A program made the translations under genes and the position numbers. From Helicobacteraceae bacterium (GTDB lineage: Bacteria; Campylobacterota; Campylobacteria; Campylobacterales; Sulfurimonadaceae): a stretch of 43,394 nucleotides of DNA. The notes under the pieces were generated by a model. It did not search any database and was not told the DNA's origin. It was given only the letters and a program-made list of their open reading frames with translations. Shown piece after piece: positions 16,809 to 26,297 of the stretch; the stretch's first letter is position 1; every line of letters begins with the position of its first letter. The stretch lies in the NCBI GenBank assembly GCA_015493495.1, contig WGDB01000108.1, positions 1 through 43,394 on the forward strand, read 5' to 3'.

Positions 16809-16814
16809 ATTATA
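16809..16814 (-). promoter_or_regulatory. -10 box for the folD operon
   Basis: TATAAT on the minus strand, 30 bases upstream of the folD ATG in the short gap between folD and the divergent cytochrome gene. It is the only good candidate promoter ahead of the six-gene operon. Confidence 0.55.
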
Positions 16815-16842
16815 TCGCCAAATGTATAACAAGGTGCTTTTG

Positions 16843-17196
16843 ATGAGAGTCATATCGGTTTTTACCCTGCTGTTTATTACTTTGAGTGCGTTTGGCGAAG
16901 AGGTCTCGTTCATTACTGAGTCCGAATATGCTTCTCAACTTTACCACAGTCCAAGAGGCATTGGTTGTAACAAGTGTCATGGAGAGAAGGGTGAAGGCAA
17001 GCTTATCGCCTCTTACAAAGAGAAGGGTGAGAAAAAGGAGTTTCGTCCTCCGGCTATTAACAGCTTGGACTATACTGCGTTTCAAGAAGCGATGAGAGGG
17101 AGACAAAAGGGAATGCCGCGATATTACCTCACCCAAGAGGAGATCAAGGCACTCTATATCTACTTACACCCTGAGGCTTTAGAAGATGTTGATTAA
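16843..17196 (+). CDS. Small periplasmic mono-haem cytochrome c
   Basis: I start at the second ATG (16843), eight bases after AAGG, giving a clean signal peptide (MRVISVFTLLFITLSAFGEE). The mature protein binds haem c through CNKCH (residues 42-46) and probably Met91 (KGMPRYY) as distal ligand. The 117-aa length and single haem suit a small electron carrier. It overlaps the CitE-like gene by 11 bases. Its electron partners are not evident from this locus. Confidence 0.85.
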   Translation: MRVISVFTLLFITLSAFGEEVSFITESEYASQLYHSPRGIGCNKCHGEKGEGKLIASYKEKGEKKEFRPPAINSLDYTAFQEAMRGRQKGMPRYYLTQEEIKALYIYLHPEALEDVD

Positions 17197-18115
17197 AGAG
17201 TCACCTCGTGTTGAAAAAGCACTTGAAAAAAGAGATCTAAAAGCACTAGAGCAGTTGATCTCACTCAAACCGCGTCAGATCAACACCAGAACAGACTACA
17301 GTGCACCCCTTATGCTCTCTGCCCATAAACTCAAACACATTAACAAGATCCCTGAACTTCAAACAGACGCCATCATCTTAAACCTGGAAGATGGTGTTTC
17401 AGAAGAGATGAAACCTTTTGCTCTTTGTATGGTCATGTTGACGCTAAGTGCTTTGACTCAGAGCGACAAAAAGATCATTGTGCGGGTCAATGCCTTAGAT
17501 GAGGGTGGGGCAGAAGAGATCGTAGCACTCAGCCCTTTTAGACCTGATGCCATACGTGTCCCTAAGATTAAAAACGCAGAGGATGTTCAAAAAGCTCTAG
17601 AATTGTGTGCCAATGAGATCGAGATCCATCTCTCCATAGAGACTAAAGAAGCTTGGTTGCAGTTGTCATCGTTAAAAGTAAGTAGTCGTATTACAGCATT
17701 TTATTTGGGGGTACTAGATCTCTTTGCAGATATTCATCTCTCTCAAGCTTTGATACAAGTAGACAACCCCTTGATGCATCAGATCCTTGCACGGTTTATA
17801 TTAATCTCAAAAGCCTTAGGTGTTAAACCGATCTCTTTTGTTTACCAAGAGTATCAGGATCATGAGGGCTTTCAAGCTTGGTTAACATTAGAAAAGCAGA
17901 TGGGTTTTGATGCTAAAGGGTGCCTCTCTCCACAACAAGCGCAACATACTCAAGAGACTTTTGCTCAAAAAAAGAGTGATATCACCCGTGCACTCTATAT
18001 TGTAGAACAGTTTGAGAAGTACAGGGCACAAGGCATAACGGGTTTTAGCGATGACAAATACGGTTTTATAGATGAGCCTGTATATAAAGGTGCCTTAGCG
18101 CTGTTAAAGGATTAA
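17186..18115 (+). CDS. CitE-like HpcH/HpaI aldolase/lyase family protein
   Basis: The 309-aa product resembles the beta subunit of citrate lyase and related acyl-CoA lyases: LNLEDGV near residues 65-71 (metal ligand region), RVNALD near 100, DAIRVPKIKNAED near 121 and LSIETKEAW near 148. No citD, citF or citX is nearby, so it is a stand-alone CitE-like enzyme; in other bacteria such proteins act on malyl-, citramalyl- or similar CoA thioesters. The substrate cannot be told here. It is coupled to the cytochrome upstream and lies two bases before the oxidoreductase downstream. Confidence 0.8.
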   Translation: MLIKESPRVEKALEKRDLKALEQLISLKPRQINTRTDYSAPLMLSAHKLKHINKIPELQTDAIILNLEDGVSEEMKPFALCMVMLTLSALTQSDKKIIVRVNALDEGGAEEIVALSPFRPDAIRVPKIKNAEDVQKALELCANEIEIHLSIETKEAWLQLSSLKVSSRITAFYLGVLDLFADIHLSQALIQVDNPLMHQILARFILISKALGVKPISFVYQEYQDHEGFQAWLTLEKQMGFDAKGCLSPQQAQHTQETFAQKKSDITRALYIVEQFEKYRAQGITGFSDDKYGFIDEPVYKGALALLKD

Positions 18116-18117
18116 AA

Positions 18118-19572
18118 ATGAAAAATATTGTCATTGTAGGTGCTGGGTTAGGTGGTCTGACTGCAGGTGCCATGCTTTCTAAAATGGGACATAAAGTGAC
18201 CTTGTTGGAGCAGCACAACATTGTAGGTGGTTCTGCAACAACCTTTAAAAGGCGCGGTGGCTTTACAGTAGAGGTCGGTCTGCATGAGATGGATGACCCT
18301 TTTGATGAGACCAAACAAGAGATCTTTGATTTTTTAGATGTTTATGAACATGTAGAGTTTGTGCAAGCTAAAGAGCTTTTCAAAGTAAAGACCTCCAAGG
18401 GTACATTTGTGATGCCTGAAGGTATTGATGCCGCAAAAAAAGCGCTTAAAGCATATTTTGACGATGCAAAAGGGATTGATGCCTATTTTACACTTATAAG
18501 TGATATCGCTCATGACTATGTATGTCTGCAATCGATAACATGGTGGCAAAAACTGCTTTTTCCTTTTGCTTTTAGATCACTCTTTAAAAACCGTAATAAA
18601 TCACTCAAAGAGGTACTTGACACACTGATGGACAATGAAGAGCTTAAACTGGTTTTGAGCACCAACATAAAGTACTATCATGACAGTACAAAAGACTTTA
18701 GTATCTTGTATCATGCGCTTGCCCAGTATAGCTATTATAATGGTGGCGGATGGTACATCAAAGGGGGCTCACAAAAACTCTCTAACCACCTTGCCTCTGT
18801 GATTACCGATCATGGCGGAGAGATCATTACAAAGGCCTATGTAAACAAGATCGAGCATACAGCAAAAAAAGTGACAGGTATCAGTTATAAGAAAAAAGGT
18901 GAGATCTATAGACTTAAAGCCGATGTTGTTGTCTCCAATGCCTCACCTATGCAGACCTATGAAATGGCTGATGTTGATTATGAAAACAATAAGACATTAG
19001 GTATCTCACTTTATACACTCTACCTTGGCTTTAGTAAAAACATTAAAACTGTTTACGGAGCAGGGGCATACTCTACATTTGACTTCAGCAAGTTGGACTC
19101 CTTGGATGCTTATGAAAATTCTCTATCTCAACCTATAGAGAAACGTACCAAAGTGTTTGTGGATTACTCTCAAGTGGATTCGGGGCTAACAGATGAAGAG
19201 AAGAGTTTAGGTGTTATCTGCGGTGGGGATGATATTAAAGATTGGCAGGGGCTTGATGATGAAGCCTATAAAACCAAAAAGGAAGCTGTAACAAAAGCAC
19301 TTATTGCTGACTTGGAGAAGGACTATCCGGGTATTAGTGAACTTATAGAGTATGCTGAACTCGCTACAGCTAAAACAGTGAAACGCTACCTTCAGACACC
19401 TGCTGGAACTGCTTATGGGTTCGCACCTACTGCATCACAGTTCTTTAGGCCACCAGAAAGTACTTCCGATAAACTTGATAATCTATTTTTTGTAGGTGCA
19501 TGGGTTATCGGTGGTGGGTTTACCCCTGCAATAATGTCAGGTGCTATGGTAGCAAGGCTGTTTAAACCTTAA
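18118..19572 (+). CDS. CrtI/RetSat-like FAD-dependent oxidoreductase
   Basis: The 484-aa protein starts with the dinucleotide-binding motif GAGLGG (residues 8-13), then HKVTLLEQ and GGSATTFKRRGG, and closes with FVGAWVIGGGFTPAIMSGA, the C-terminal FAD contact of phytoene desaturase and retinol saturase relatives. It would oxidise, reduce or isomerise a lipidic polyene; no carotenoid genes are nearby, so the substrate is open. AAAGGA precedes the ATG. The gene is convergent with the TolC-like gene and the two stop codons overlap by four bases (19569-19572), leaving no room for a terminator between them. Confidence 0.82.
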   Translation: MKNIVIVGAGLGGLTAGAMLSKMGHKVTLLEQHNIVGGSATTFKRRGGFTVEVGLHEMDDPFDETKQEIFDFLDVYEHVEFVQAKELFKVKTSKGTFVMPEGIDAAKKALKAYFDDAKGIDAYFTLISDIAHDYVCLQSITWWQKLLFPFAFRSLFKNRNKSLKEVLDTLMDNEELKLVLSTNIKYYHDSTKDFSILYHALAQYSYYNGGGWYIKGGSQKLSNHLASVITDHGGEIITKAYVNKIEHTAKKVTGISYKKKGEIYRLKADVVVSNASPMQTYEMADVDYENNKTLGISLYTLYLGFSKNIKTVYGAGAYSTFDFSKLDSLDAYENSLSQPIEKRTKVFVDYSQVDSGLTDEEKSLGVICGGDDIKDWQGLDDEAYKTKKEAVTKALIADLEKDYPGISELIEYAELATAKTVKRYLQTPAGTAYGFAPTASQFFRPPESTSDKLDNLFFVGAWVIGGGFTPAIMSGAMVARLFKP

Positions 19573-20846
19573 CGCCCAATAGCACGATCAAGAGAAGCGA
19601 GAGAGATGTAGTACTCATAAAAGTTTACTACCAGGTCAGCAGTAGCATTGACATAACCTTGACGTGCCTCTTGTAGCTCGATGTAGTCTGAAAGCCCATG
19701 TTCATAACGCTGCTGTGCCTGTCCAAACTTCTCTTTAGCTGCCGCAACCAACTCTTCTGAAAGTGCAACATTTGAATCAGTTTTAAGCAGTTTAATAAAA
19801 GCGTTGCTTGTCTCTTCAACAATTTGTAGTTTTGCATTCTCGTAACTGGCATTTTGTTGTAACAAGTTGAGTTTTGCTTCTTCAGTTTTAGCTTCTGTTC
19901 GAAATCCCCCAAAAAGATTCCATTTTACGTTGATGTTGGCATTCCATTGCTGTTCTGGCACATAAAGTTGTAACTCTGAATCCACACTGTTGTACTGATA
20001 GTCTCCACCAAGATAGATCCCAGGATAGTAGTCTCCACTCTCTTGACGCACCTTGCTCTGGGCACTTTTGATCTTATGCTTATAGCTTTTAAGTTCATGA
20101 CGGTGGGTAAAGGCATACTGCACCAATTCACGTCCATTCATGGTCTCAACAGGCAGTCTGTCATGCGAGCCATCAGAGGTGTTGATGTCAGGAACATAGA
20201 CGTTGTCATCTAAAGAGTCATCAAGATTACCTATGGTTTTACTGAGTGTTACATAAGAGAGTTTCAAGTCATACTTGGCATTTTCTAGTTCTATGTTGGC
20301 TTCAATAAGACGCACTTTAGCATCTATAACGTCGATCTTGGTTTTGATACCTGCTTCAAAGTAACGTTTGGCACGAGTGTATTGCTGCTCATTGAGTTTT
20401 ACATTCTCTTCATAGACTTTAATAAGCAGTGATTTTCTTGAGAGATCATAATAGTCACGTTTGACCTCATAGACCTTGTCAGAGATCTTTTGTTGATAGA
20501 TGGCGTAAGAGGCATTGGCCTCTTCAGCATAGACATCCATGTTCCCACCCGTCTTGCCAAAGTCATAGATGAGCTGGGAGGCAGTGACTTTTCCTGTGAT
20601 AAGAGAGCCTTTGGCATCTGTTGCATCACTGTTAATACTGACATAACCTGCACCACCATAGAGATCTACAGTTGGTAGATACTCAGCATCTGCTTGAGAA
20701 GACTGCTCTACAGAAATTTGGTAAGTACTGTGTGAGATGTTAAGGTCAGGACTGGAGGTAATGGCCTTTTCTATAAGTGTATCGATGTTGTACTGCTCAC
20801 CATAGAGTGAGAGACAGAACAGAGGTAATAGTAGTAGTTTTTGCAT
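19569..20846 (-). CDS. TolC-like outer-membrane channel of an RND pump
   Basis: The 425-aa product has a signal peptide (MQKLLLLPLFCLSLYGEQ) and two internally similar halves rich in coiled-coil helices, each with conserved NLEY/LY-like and ...F...Y... strand segments, typical of the outer-membrane efflux protein family. It forms the exit duct of the tripartite pump encoded upstream. Its ATG directly abuts the stop of the pump gene with no spacer, so translation must be coupled. It corresponds in position to CmeC of Campylobacter, although I cannot verify orthology. Confidence 0.9.
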   Translation of the reverse strand: MQKLLLLPLFCLSLYGEQYNIDTLIEKAITSSPDLNISHSTYQISVEQSSQADAEYLPTVDLYGGAGYVSINSDATDAKGSLITGKVTASQLIYDFGKTGGNMDVYAEEANASYAIYQQKISDKVYEVKRDYYDLSRKSLLIKVYEENVKLNEQQYTRAKRYFEAGIKTKIDVIDAKVRLIEANIELENAKYDLKLSYVTLSKTIGNLDDSLDDNVYVPDINTSDGSHDRLPVETMNGRELVQYAFTHRHELKSYKHKIKSAQSKVRQESGDYYPGIYLGGDYQYNSVDSELQLYVPEQQWNANINVKWNLFGGFRTEAKTEEAKLNLLQQNASYENAKLQIVEETSNAFIKLLKTDSNVALSEELVAAAKEKFGQAQQRYEHGLSDYIELQEARQGYVNATADLVVNFYEYYISLASLDRAIGR

Positions 20847-23800
20847 TTAAATAGACTCCCGTTTAGCGATCTCATCTTCGACGCTGACAAATTTTTCACG
20901 CATGGTCTCAAGTAGTACATAAAGTACAGGGACCAACATAGTAGAAACTATGGTCGCGGCAAGCATACCGCCAAGCAGACCAACACCAATAGATTTTTGT
21001 GTTATAGCACCTGCACCGCTTGCAAAGGCAAGAGGTAAGACACCAAAGACAAATGACAAAATAGTCATCATAATAGCTCTAAAGCGCAGTTTACCTGCCT
21101 GTATACCTGAGTCTATAATGCTCATGCCTTTTTCACGCTGCTCTTTGGCAAACTCGACGATCAAGATGGCATTTTTGGAGGCGAGGGCGATGAGCAGGAC
21201 CAAACCTACTTGTGCATAAACGTTAAGTGGTAATCCCGCCAGTTTCAAGGCTCCGATAGCGCCGATCATAACAACAGGTACAGAGAGCAGGATCATCAAT
21301 GGTAAGATCCATGACTCATACTGAGCAGCCAGTACCAAGAAAACAACCAATGCCACAAAAATAAAGACCAATATTTGACCATTACCTGCCAGTTTTTCCT
21401 GAAAACTCATACCTGACCAGTCATATCCATAAGTACTGGGAAGGACACGCTCTGCGATCTCTTCCATAGCTGCCATAGCTTCACCTGAACTGTGACCGGG
21501 TGCTGCAGCACCATTGATCTGAATAGCTCTGTAAAGGTTATAGTGTGGGATGTTCTGTGGTTCAAGCTGTTCACTGATCTTGATCAAAGCAGACATCGGC
21601 ACCATCTTGCCGTGGGCATTTTTGACATAGAGTTTTTGTATGTCGGATTGATCACTTCTAAACTCTTTTTCTGCTTGTACAAAGACCCTGAACACCTTAC
21701 CAAATTTTGTAAAGTCATTAACATAAAATGAACCTAAGTAGGTCTGCATCGTACCAAACAGTGTGGCAACATCCACACCCAAGGCATTAGCCTTTTTACG
21801 ATCGATATCTATAGCATAGGCAGGATAGCTCGGATTGTAAGTTGTAAAGGCACGACCGATTCTAGGGTCAGCGTTTGCCTGCTCAATGATCTCTTGTGCA
21901 TACATCATAAAAGTATCCATGTCACTTGAGAGGTAGTCTTGGAGTCTAAAGTCAAAACCACCTACGCTACCGAGACCGGAGATACCCGGCATGTTGAAGG
22001 CAACGACATTGGCATCGGAGATAGACGCGGTACGAACAAATACCTGCTTAATAATGCTTTTAACATCCATCCCCGGTTTGGTACGTTCATCCCAATGCTT
22101 TAGTGTGATAAACATCGTTGCTGCACTTCCATCAAGTGTTGATGTGATGGTGTTATAACCATCAATAGCAATGACATCTGAGACACCTGGGATCTGAGCA
22201 ACGATCTTCTCTACGTTTTTACGGACATCAACTGTTCTCTCTATCGAACTACCAGGCTTGAGGTTCATTGCAACGATGAAGACGCCTTTGTCCTCTTCTG
22301 GTACAAAACCTGTAGGTGTCGTAGCGAACATGAAATAGATCACGCCAAGAAGCCCAACAAAGCCTACCAATACGCCATAACGTGCTTTGACTAAAAAGGT
22401 TATAAGTGCCGTGTACTTGTCAGTAAGCCAAGTAAATCCTTTTTCAAACAGCTCAAAACCTTTAAAGACTTTTTCATCTTTGCCACGGCGTTTTATGATG
22501 ATCGCTGAGATAGCAGGAGAGAGTGTTAATGCGTTGAGTGAAGAGACCATAACGGCAAATGAGATGGTAAGTGCAAACTGTTGGTAAAGTGAACCTGTAA
22601 TACCTGGCATCATCGAGACAGGGATAAAGACGGCGACTAAAACAAGTGTTGTCGAGATAATCGGCCCGATGAGCTCTATCATAGACTTTTTAACAACCTG
22701 TGGCATAGTCAGTTCAGGCTCTTTATACATGATGACTTCAACATTTTCTACAACAAGGATAACATCATCGACAACAATACCAATAGCAAGTATGAGTCCA
22801 AAAAGGGTCAAAAAGTTTATGGAAAAACCGGGAGCCGCATACATTGCTGCAAAAGCGCCGATCAGTGAAACTGGAATAGCGACAGCAGCAATGACCGTAG
22901 GTCTCCATGACTGCAAAAAGATGTAGATGATGATGATAACCAGTAAAATGGCTGTAAAGAGGTTGACTACAACGTTGTCTATAGCCACATCGACATACTT
23001 GGTGGTGTCATAAGGAATAGAGTAAGAGATACCCTCCGGGAAACGTGACTTGACACGTTCCATCACCTTACCAACTGCTTCACGGATCTCAAGAGCGTTG
23101 GAACCTGGAAGCTGGAAAATACCTACCAGTCCCGTAGGTTTTTGGTTTAAGATAGCATTCCAGTCATACTGCTCAGCACCAAGTTCTATGCGTGCGACAT
23201 CACGTAAATACACCATAGAACCATCATTTTTATACTTAATAACGATCTCTTCAAACTCATCGACCTGAGTCAAGCGACCTTCAGCCGTTAAAACATACTC
23301 TATCTGCTGATCTCTGAACGTAGGAGTTGAACCGATCTTTCCTACAGCTGCTTGTTTGTTCTGAGACTTGATCGCATCGATGATGTCTTGAGGGGTTAAG
23401 TCCAGGGCCATAATACGATCAGGATTAAGCCAGATACGCATGGAGTATTTCTTCTCACCCATGTTCTCTGCTTTACCCACACCGGGAATACGCTTAAGTT
23501 CATCCAGAACATTGATATTAATAAAGTTAGAGAGAAAAGCGTCATCATAACGCTCATCTCCATTGACTGTGACCATACAGACCATTGAAGGGGAGCGTTT
23601 GTCAACAATGACACCTTGCTGCTTCACTTCTGCAGGAAGAGAGGCAGTTGCCATAGAGACCTTGTTCTGTACATCGACGGCGGCAATGTCCAAGTCATAA
23701 CCAGGTTCAAAATAGACAGTGATCTTAGACTGCCCTGTAGAAGTACTGGCAGACTCCATGTAGATCATACCCTGCACACCATTGAGCTTGTCTTCGAGTG

Positions 23801-23993
23801 GGCGGGTTACGGACTCTTCAACAGCATAAGCGTTGGCACCGGTATACGTAGCGCTGACTTGAACCGTTGGCGGAACAACATCAGGGAACTCCTGAATGGG
23901 TAGCACAACCATAGAGACCAAACCACCTATAATGATCAACAGTGAGATCACCATTGCCAGAATAGGGCGTTTAATAAATGTTACAGAAAACAT
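20847..23993 (-). CDS. RND efflux transporter, inner-membrane pump (AcrB/HAE1 type)
   Basis: The 1048-aa length and twelve-helix layout with two large periplasmic loops are those of HAE1 drug/proton antiporters. Proton-relay Asp409-Asp410 are visible in [17 protein letters not shown], and the N-terminal [10 protein letters not shown] and LPIQEFPDV motifs are standard. It exports hydrophobic compounds from the inner membrane and periplasm in exchange for protons. It abuts both neighbours with zero-base spacing. The likely substrates (bile-like amphiphiles, dyes, solvents) cannot be derived from sequence. Confidence 0.95.
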   Translation of the reverse strand: MFSVTFIKRPILAMVISLLIIIGGLVSMVVLPIQEFPDVVPPTVQVSATYTGANAYAVEESVTRPLEDKLNGVQGMIYMESASTSTGQSKITVYFEPGYDLDIAAVDVQNKVSMATASLPAEVKQQGVIVDKRSPSMVCMVTVNGDERYDDAFLSNFININVLDELKRIPGVGKAENMGEKKYSMRIWLNPDRIMALDLTPQDIIDAIKSQNKQAAVGKIGSTPTFRDQQIEYVLTAEGRLTQVDEFEEIVIKYKNDGSMVYLRDVARIELGAEQYDWNAILNQKPTGLVGIFQLPGSNALEIREAVGKVMERVKSRFPEGISYSIPYDTTKYVDVAIDNVVVNLFTAILLVIIIIYIFLQSWRPTVIAAVAIPVSLIGAFAAMYAAPGFSINFLTLFGLILAIGIVVDDVILVVENVEVIMYKEPELTMPQVVKKSMIELIGPIISTTLVLVAVFIPVSMMPGITGSLYQQFALTISFAVMVSSLNALTLSPAISAIIIKRRGKDEKVFKGFELFEKGFTWLTDKYTALITFLVKARYGVLVGFVGLLGVIYFMFATTPTGFVPEEDKGVFIVAMNLKPGSSIERTVDVRKNVEKIVAQIPGVSDVIAIDGYNTITSTLDGSAATMFITLKHWDERTKPGMDVKSIIKQVFVRTASISDANVVAFNMPGISGLGSVGGFDFRLQDYLSSDMDTFMMYAQEIIEQANADPRIGRAFTTYNPSYPAYAIDIDRKKANALGVDVATLFGTMQTYLGSFYVNDFTKFGKVFRVFVQAEKEFRSDQSDIQKLYVKNAHGKMVPMSALIKISEQLEPQNIPHYNLYRAIQINGAAAPGHSSGEAMAAMEEIAERVLPSTYGYDWSGMSFQEKLAGNGQILVFIFVALVVFLVLAAQYESWILPLMILLSVPVVMIGAIGALKLAGLPLNVYAQVGLVLLIALASKNAILIVEFAKEQREKGMSIIDSGIQAGKLRFRAIMMTILSFVFGVLPLAFASGAGAITQKSIGVGLLGGMLAATIVSTMLVPVLYVLLETMREKFVSVEDEIAKRESI

Positions 23994-25184
23994 CTACTTC
24001 CCTTTGACATCAGGGATAAGGTCATGAGCTTTCATAACTGCCATGATCCCTTTTGTCTCAGACATATCTTTAGGGTCGAGTTTACGACCTGGCTTTACTT
24101 TCATCAAACCAGAGATCACGATCTGGTCTCCATCGTCAAGTCCGGAATCAATGCTTGTGTAGTAGCGTGAAGAGAGATTTGTTTTAACATCTTTACGTGT
24201 AGCGGTCTTGTTGTCATCAACAACATAGACATATTTACCGAGTTGATCTTCCAAAATACACTGTGGTGGTACCATGATGAAGTTAAACTTATCAGTAATG
24301 AAGACGTTAATGTAGACAAAAGTACCAGGATAGACGCTGTGGTCAGTGTTTTGTATGGTTGCACGCATAGAGATGGTCGAAGTCAATGGATCAACTGTGT
24401 TATTACTAAAATCTACGTAACCATCAAGACGTTTACGTTTTAAGACATCTTCACCTTGTCCACGTACCTCGATAAAGGCAGGCAGATCTTTTTGAGAACG
24501 AAACTTATAGATACGTTGTACATCAGACTCAGAAGGGCTGAAGTAAGTATAGATAGTGTCTGTCTGAACAATCGTTGTTAGTACAGTAGACTCACCATAA
24601 CCAACAAGGTTACCTACGTCAACACGACGCGTACTCACCTGACCGGAAACGGGTGCAATTACAGTAGTATAACTGAGTTCTAGTTCAGCATTTTTAATAG
24701 CCGCTTCATCTGAATGAACTGATGCTTCAAGCTCACCCTGTTTTGCCTCGTATTGTTCTAAAGTCGCACGTGGTGCAAGACCATCTTTAACCAGTGGACG
24801 GTAACGTTTGACATCAGCTTTTGCCAGTTTAAGTGCCGCTTGATCTTGGCGCTTTTTAGCCTTAGCTTTTTGAAGGTTACTTTTGTACTGAGACTGCTCA
24901 ATTAGAAAGAGTTTCTGTCCTTTTTTTACAGAATCACCATCTTTAAAGTAGATCTTCTGCAGACGTCCAGAGACGCGTGCACGGATCTCTTGATCACTAC
25001 TTGCCTTTGTCATACCTGTGTATTGCACCCATATAGGGTAATGTTTCTTAGCCACAGTCACTGTCTCAACGACCAATGGCGGCAGTGCTTTAGGTGCTGA
25101 TCTTTCAGGTGTATCACCACACGCACTGAAAAAAAATGCAGTTGCCAGTGTAGTAAAAAGGAGGACTTTTTTAGTCGAAATCAT
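23994..25184 (-). CDS. RND efflux membrane-fusion lipoprotein (AcrA type)
   Basis: The 396-aa product has a lipoprotein signal with lipobox FSAC (Cys22). It shows the hairpin-lipoyl-barrel layout: V-x-GRLQKIYFKDGDSVKKGQ (lipoyl half near 70-88), a Lys/Ala-rich coiled coil (about 100-165) and APVSGQVSTRRVDVG (second lipoyl half). It bridges the pump and the outer-membrane channel. It is first in the three-gene operon; a weak -10 candidate (TATTAT, 25214-25219) lies 30 bases before the ATG. No TetR-type repressor gene is adjacent, unlike many pump operons. Confidence 0.93.
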   Translation of the reverse strand: MISTKKVLLFTTLATAFFFSACGDTPERSAPKALPPLVVETVTVAKKHYPIWVQYTGMTKASSDQEIRARVSGRLQKIYFKDGDSVKKGQKLFLIEQSQYKSNLQKAKAKKRQDQAALKLAKADVKRYRPLVKDGLAPRATLEQYEAKQGELEASVHSDEAAIKNAELELSYTTVIAPVSGQVSTRRVDVGNLVGYGESTVLTTIVQTDTIYTYFSPSESDVQRIYKFRSQKDLPAFIEVRGQGEDVLKRKRLDGYVDFSNNTVDPLTSTISMRATIQNTDHSVYPGTFVYINVFITDKFNFIMVPPQCILEDQLGKYVYVVDDNKTATRKDVKTNLSSRYYTSIDSGLDDGDQIVISGLMKVKPGRKLDPKDMSETKGIMAVMKAHDLIPDVKGK

Positions 25185-25319
25185 TGTATGACCTTATGAG
25201 TTTAATAACTTAGATAATAGCTAAAATTGTGTTAAATGTGATTTGTAATATGTTGAAATGTGGTAGTTTATTACTGGTGGTACAAAAAATATTTTTATAG
25301 AAATGGCTTAAACAAAGGA

Positions 25320-26201
25320 TTAATATCCTCTGAGATAATAACCTACTTTATATCGTATACGTGTCTTCTGTTCCGGGCGTGGGTACTTGCTGTAGGCATA
25401 CTCTATGGTCTCTTTAGTTGTGTCATCTAAGATGTAGAAGTTACTTTTATCAATAAACTTTATGTCTGATATGTCGCCGTTGGGATAGAGGTAAAACTCA
25501 ACGATGTTAGAGCTGTTCACACGCATGTCTCTTGGTATGTTTACTCTTCCTACCCGGTTCAAAACCTGTTGTGTTATACGCCGCATTACCTCTTGGTTGT
25601 CCAAGATATATTTTTGTTCGCCAGGACTCAGCTCTCCAAAGCTTGCTCCATAAGCATCTTTAATGTTTGAAAGTAGTTTACTCTCTCGTTTACTTGATAG
25701 GCGTGATTGCTTTTGTGTTGGTTCTGTTGCGACCTTTTTGGAGAGAAATGAGTAGAGACGCTCGCTCTTTTTTTCTGTTGTTTTGGTCTTGTTTTCGTCA
25801 ACCTTGGCAATAGGCTTGTTCTTGACTGAAATATAAGGCTTTTTAGGGGGAAGTGGCGCAACTTTGGGCTTTTTGGGTTCAACTTTTTTAGGCTTTATCT
25901 CGGTCACTGGCTTTTGTGGTTTGAGAGGTGGCTTGGGTTTATGTTTGATAAAAGGCTGTTTCTGGATCTTTTTTAGTTGCTTACCCTTGGGCATTAGCTT
26001 CTGTTTGCTTTTGGAGTGGTTCTTCATTGCCGCATCTTTAGTGACCTTGGGTCTCTCTCTTAATGAGACCTTAATGCGGTGTTCTTCCTTTGGTTTGACT
26101 TTCTCGACTTTTGGTGTATAAAAGCCTAAAAGCAAAAAGAGCATGACCAGTATGAGATGGAACATCAAAGCAATAAGAAAAGCAGCAGTTGAACGATTCA
26201 T
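25320..26201 (-). CDS. TonB-like energy-transducing protein
   Basis: From MNRSTAAF (293 aa) the product has one N-terminal membrane helix (about 6-28) and a long Lys/Pro-rich periplasmic spacer (about 40-145, with many KP repeats). A C-terminal TonB/TolA-like domain follows (about 195-293), containing VEFYLYPNGDISDIKF and ending RYKVGYYLRGY. TonB proteins carry proton-motive force to outer-membrane receptors with ExbB and ExbD; neither is here. An upstream in-frame extension is hydrophobic and overlaps a probable promoter, so it is rejected. A KPY-rich region without ExbBD makes the TonB/TolA assignment general. Confidence 0.8.
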   Translation of the reverse strand: MNRSTAAFLIALMFHLILVMLFLLLGFYTPKVEKVKPKEEHRIKVSLRERPKVTKDAAMKNHSKSKQKLMPKGKQLKKIQKQPFIKHKPKPPLKPQKPVTEIKPKKVEPKKPKVAPLPPKKPYISVKNKPIAKVDENKTKTTEKKSERLYSFLSKKVATEPTQKQSRLSSKRESKLLSNIKDAYGASFGELSPGEQKYILDNQEVMRRITQQVLNRVGRVNIPRDMRVNSSNIVEFYLYPNGDISDIKFIDKSNFYILDDTTKETIEYAYSKYPRPEQKTRIRYKVGYYLRGY

Positions 26202-26297
26202 AAATACCCATAGTCTATAAATTTTTGTGATTATAGCACAAAGGTATTTGCTGTTTATTACGCTAAAATACTTGAAAATGACAAACATAGGATACTA

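Noticed and set aside
25864-26121. Plus-strand frame with hydrophobic content
   Set aside because: Mirror of the Lys/Pro-rich TonB spacer; Phe/Leu/Gly runs are the expected antisense of Lys/Pro codons.
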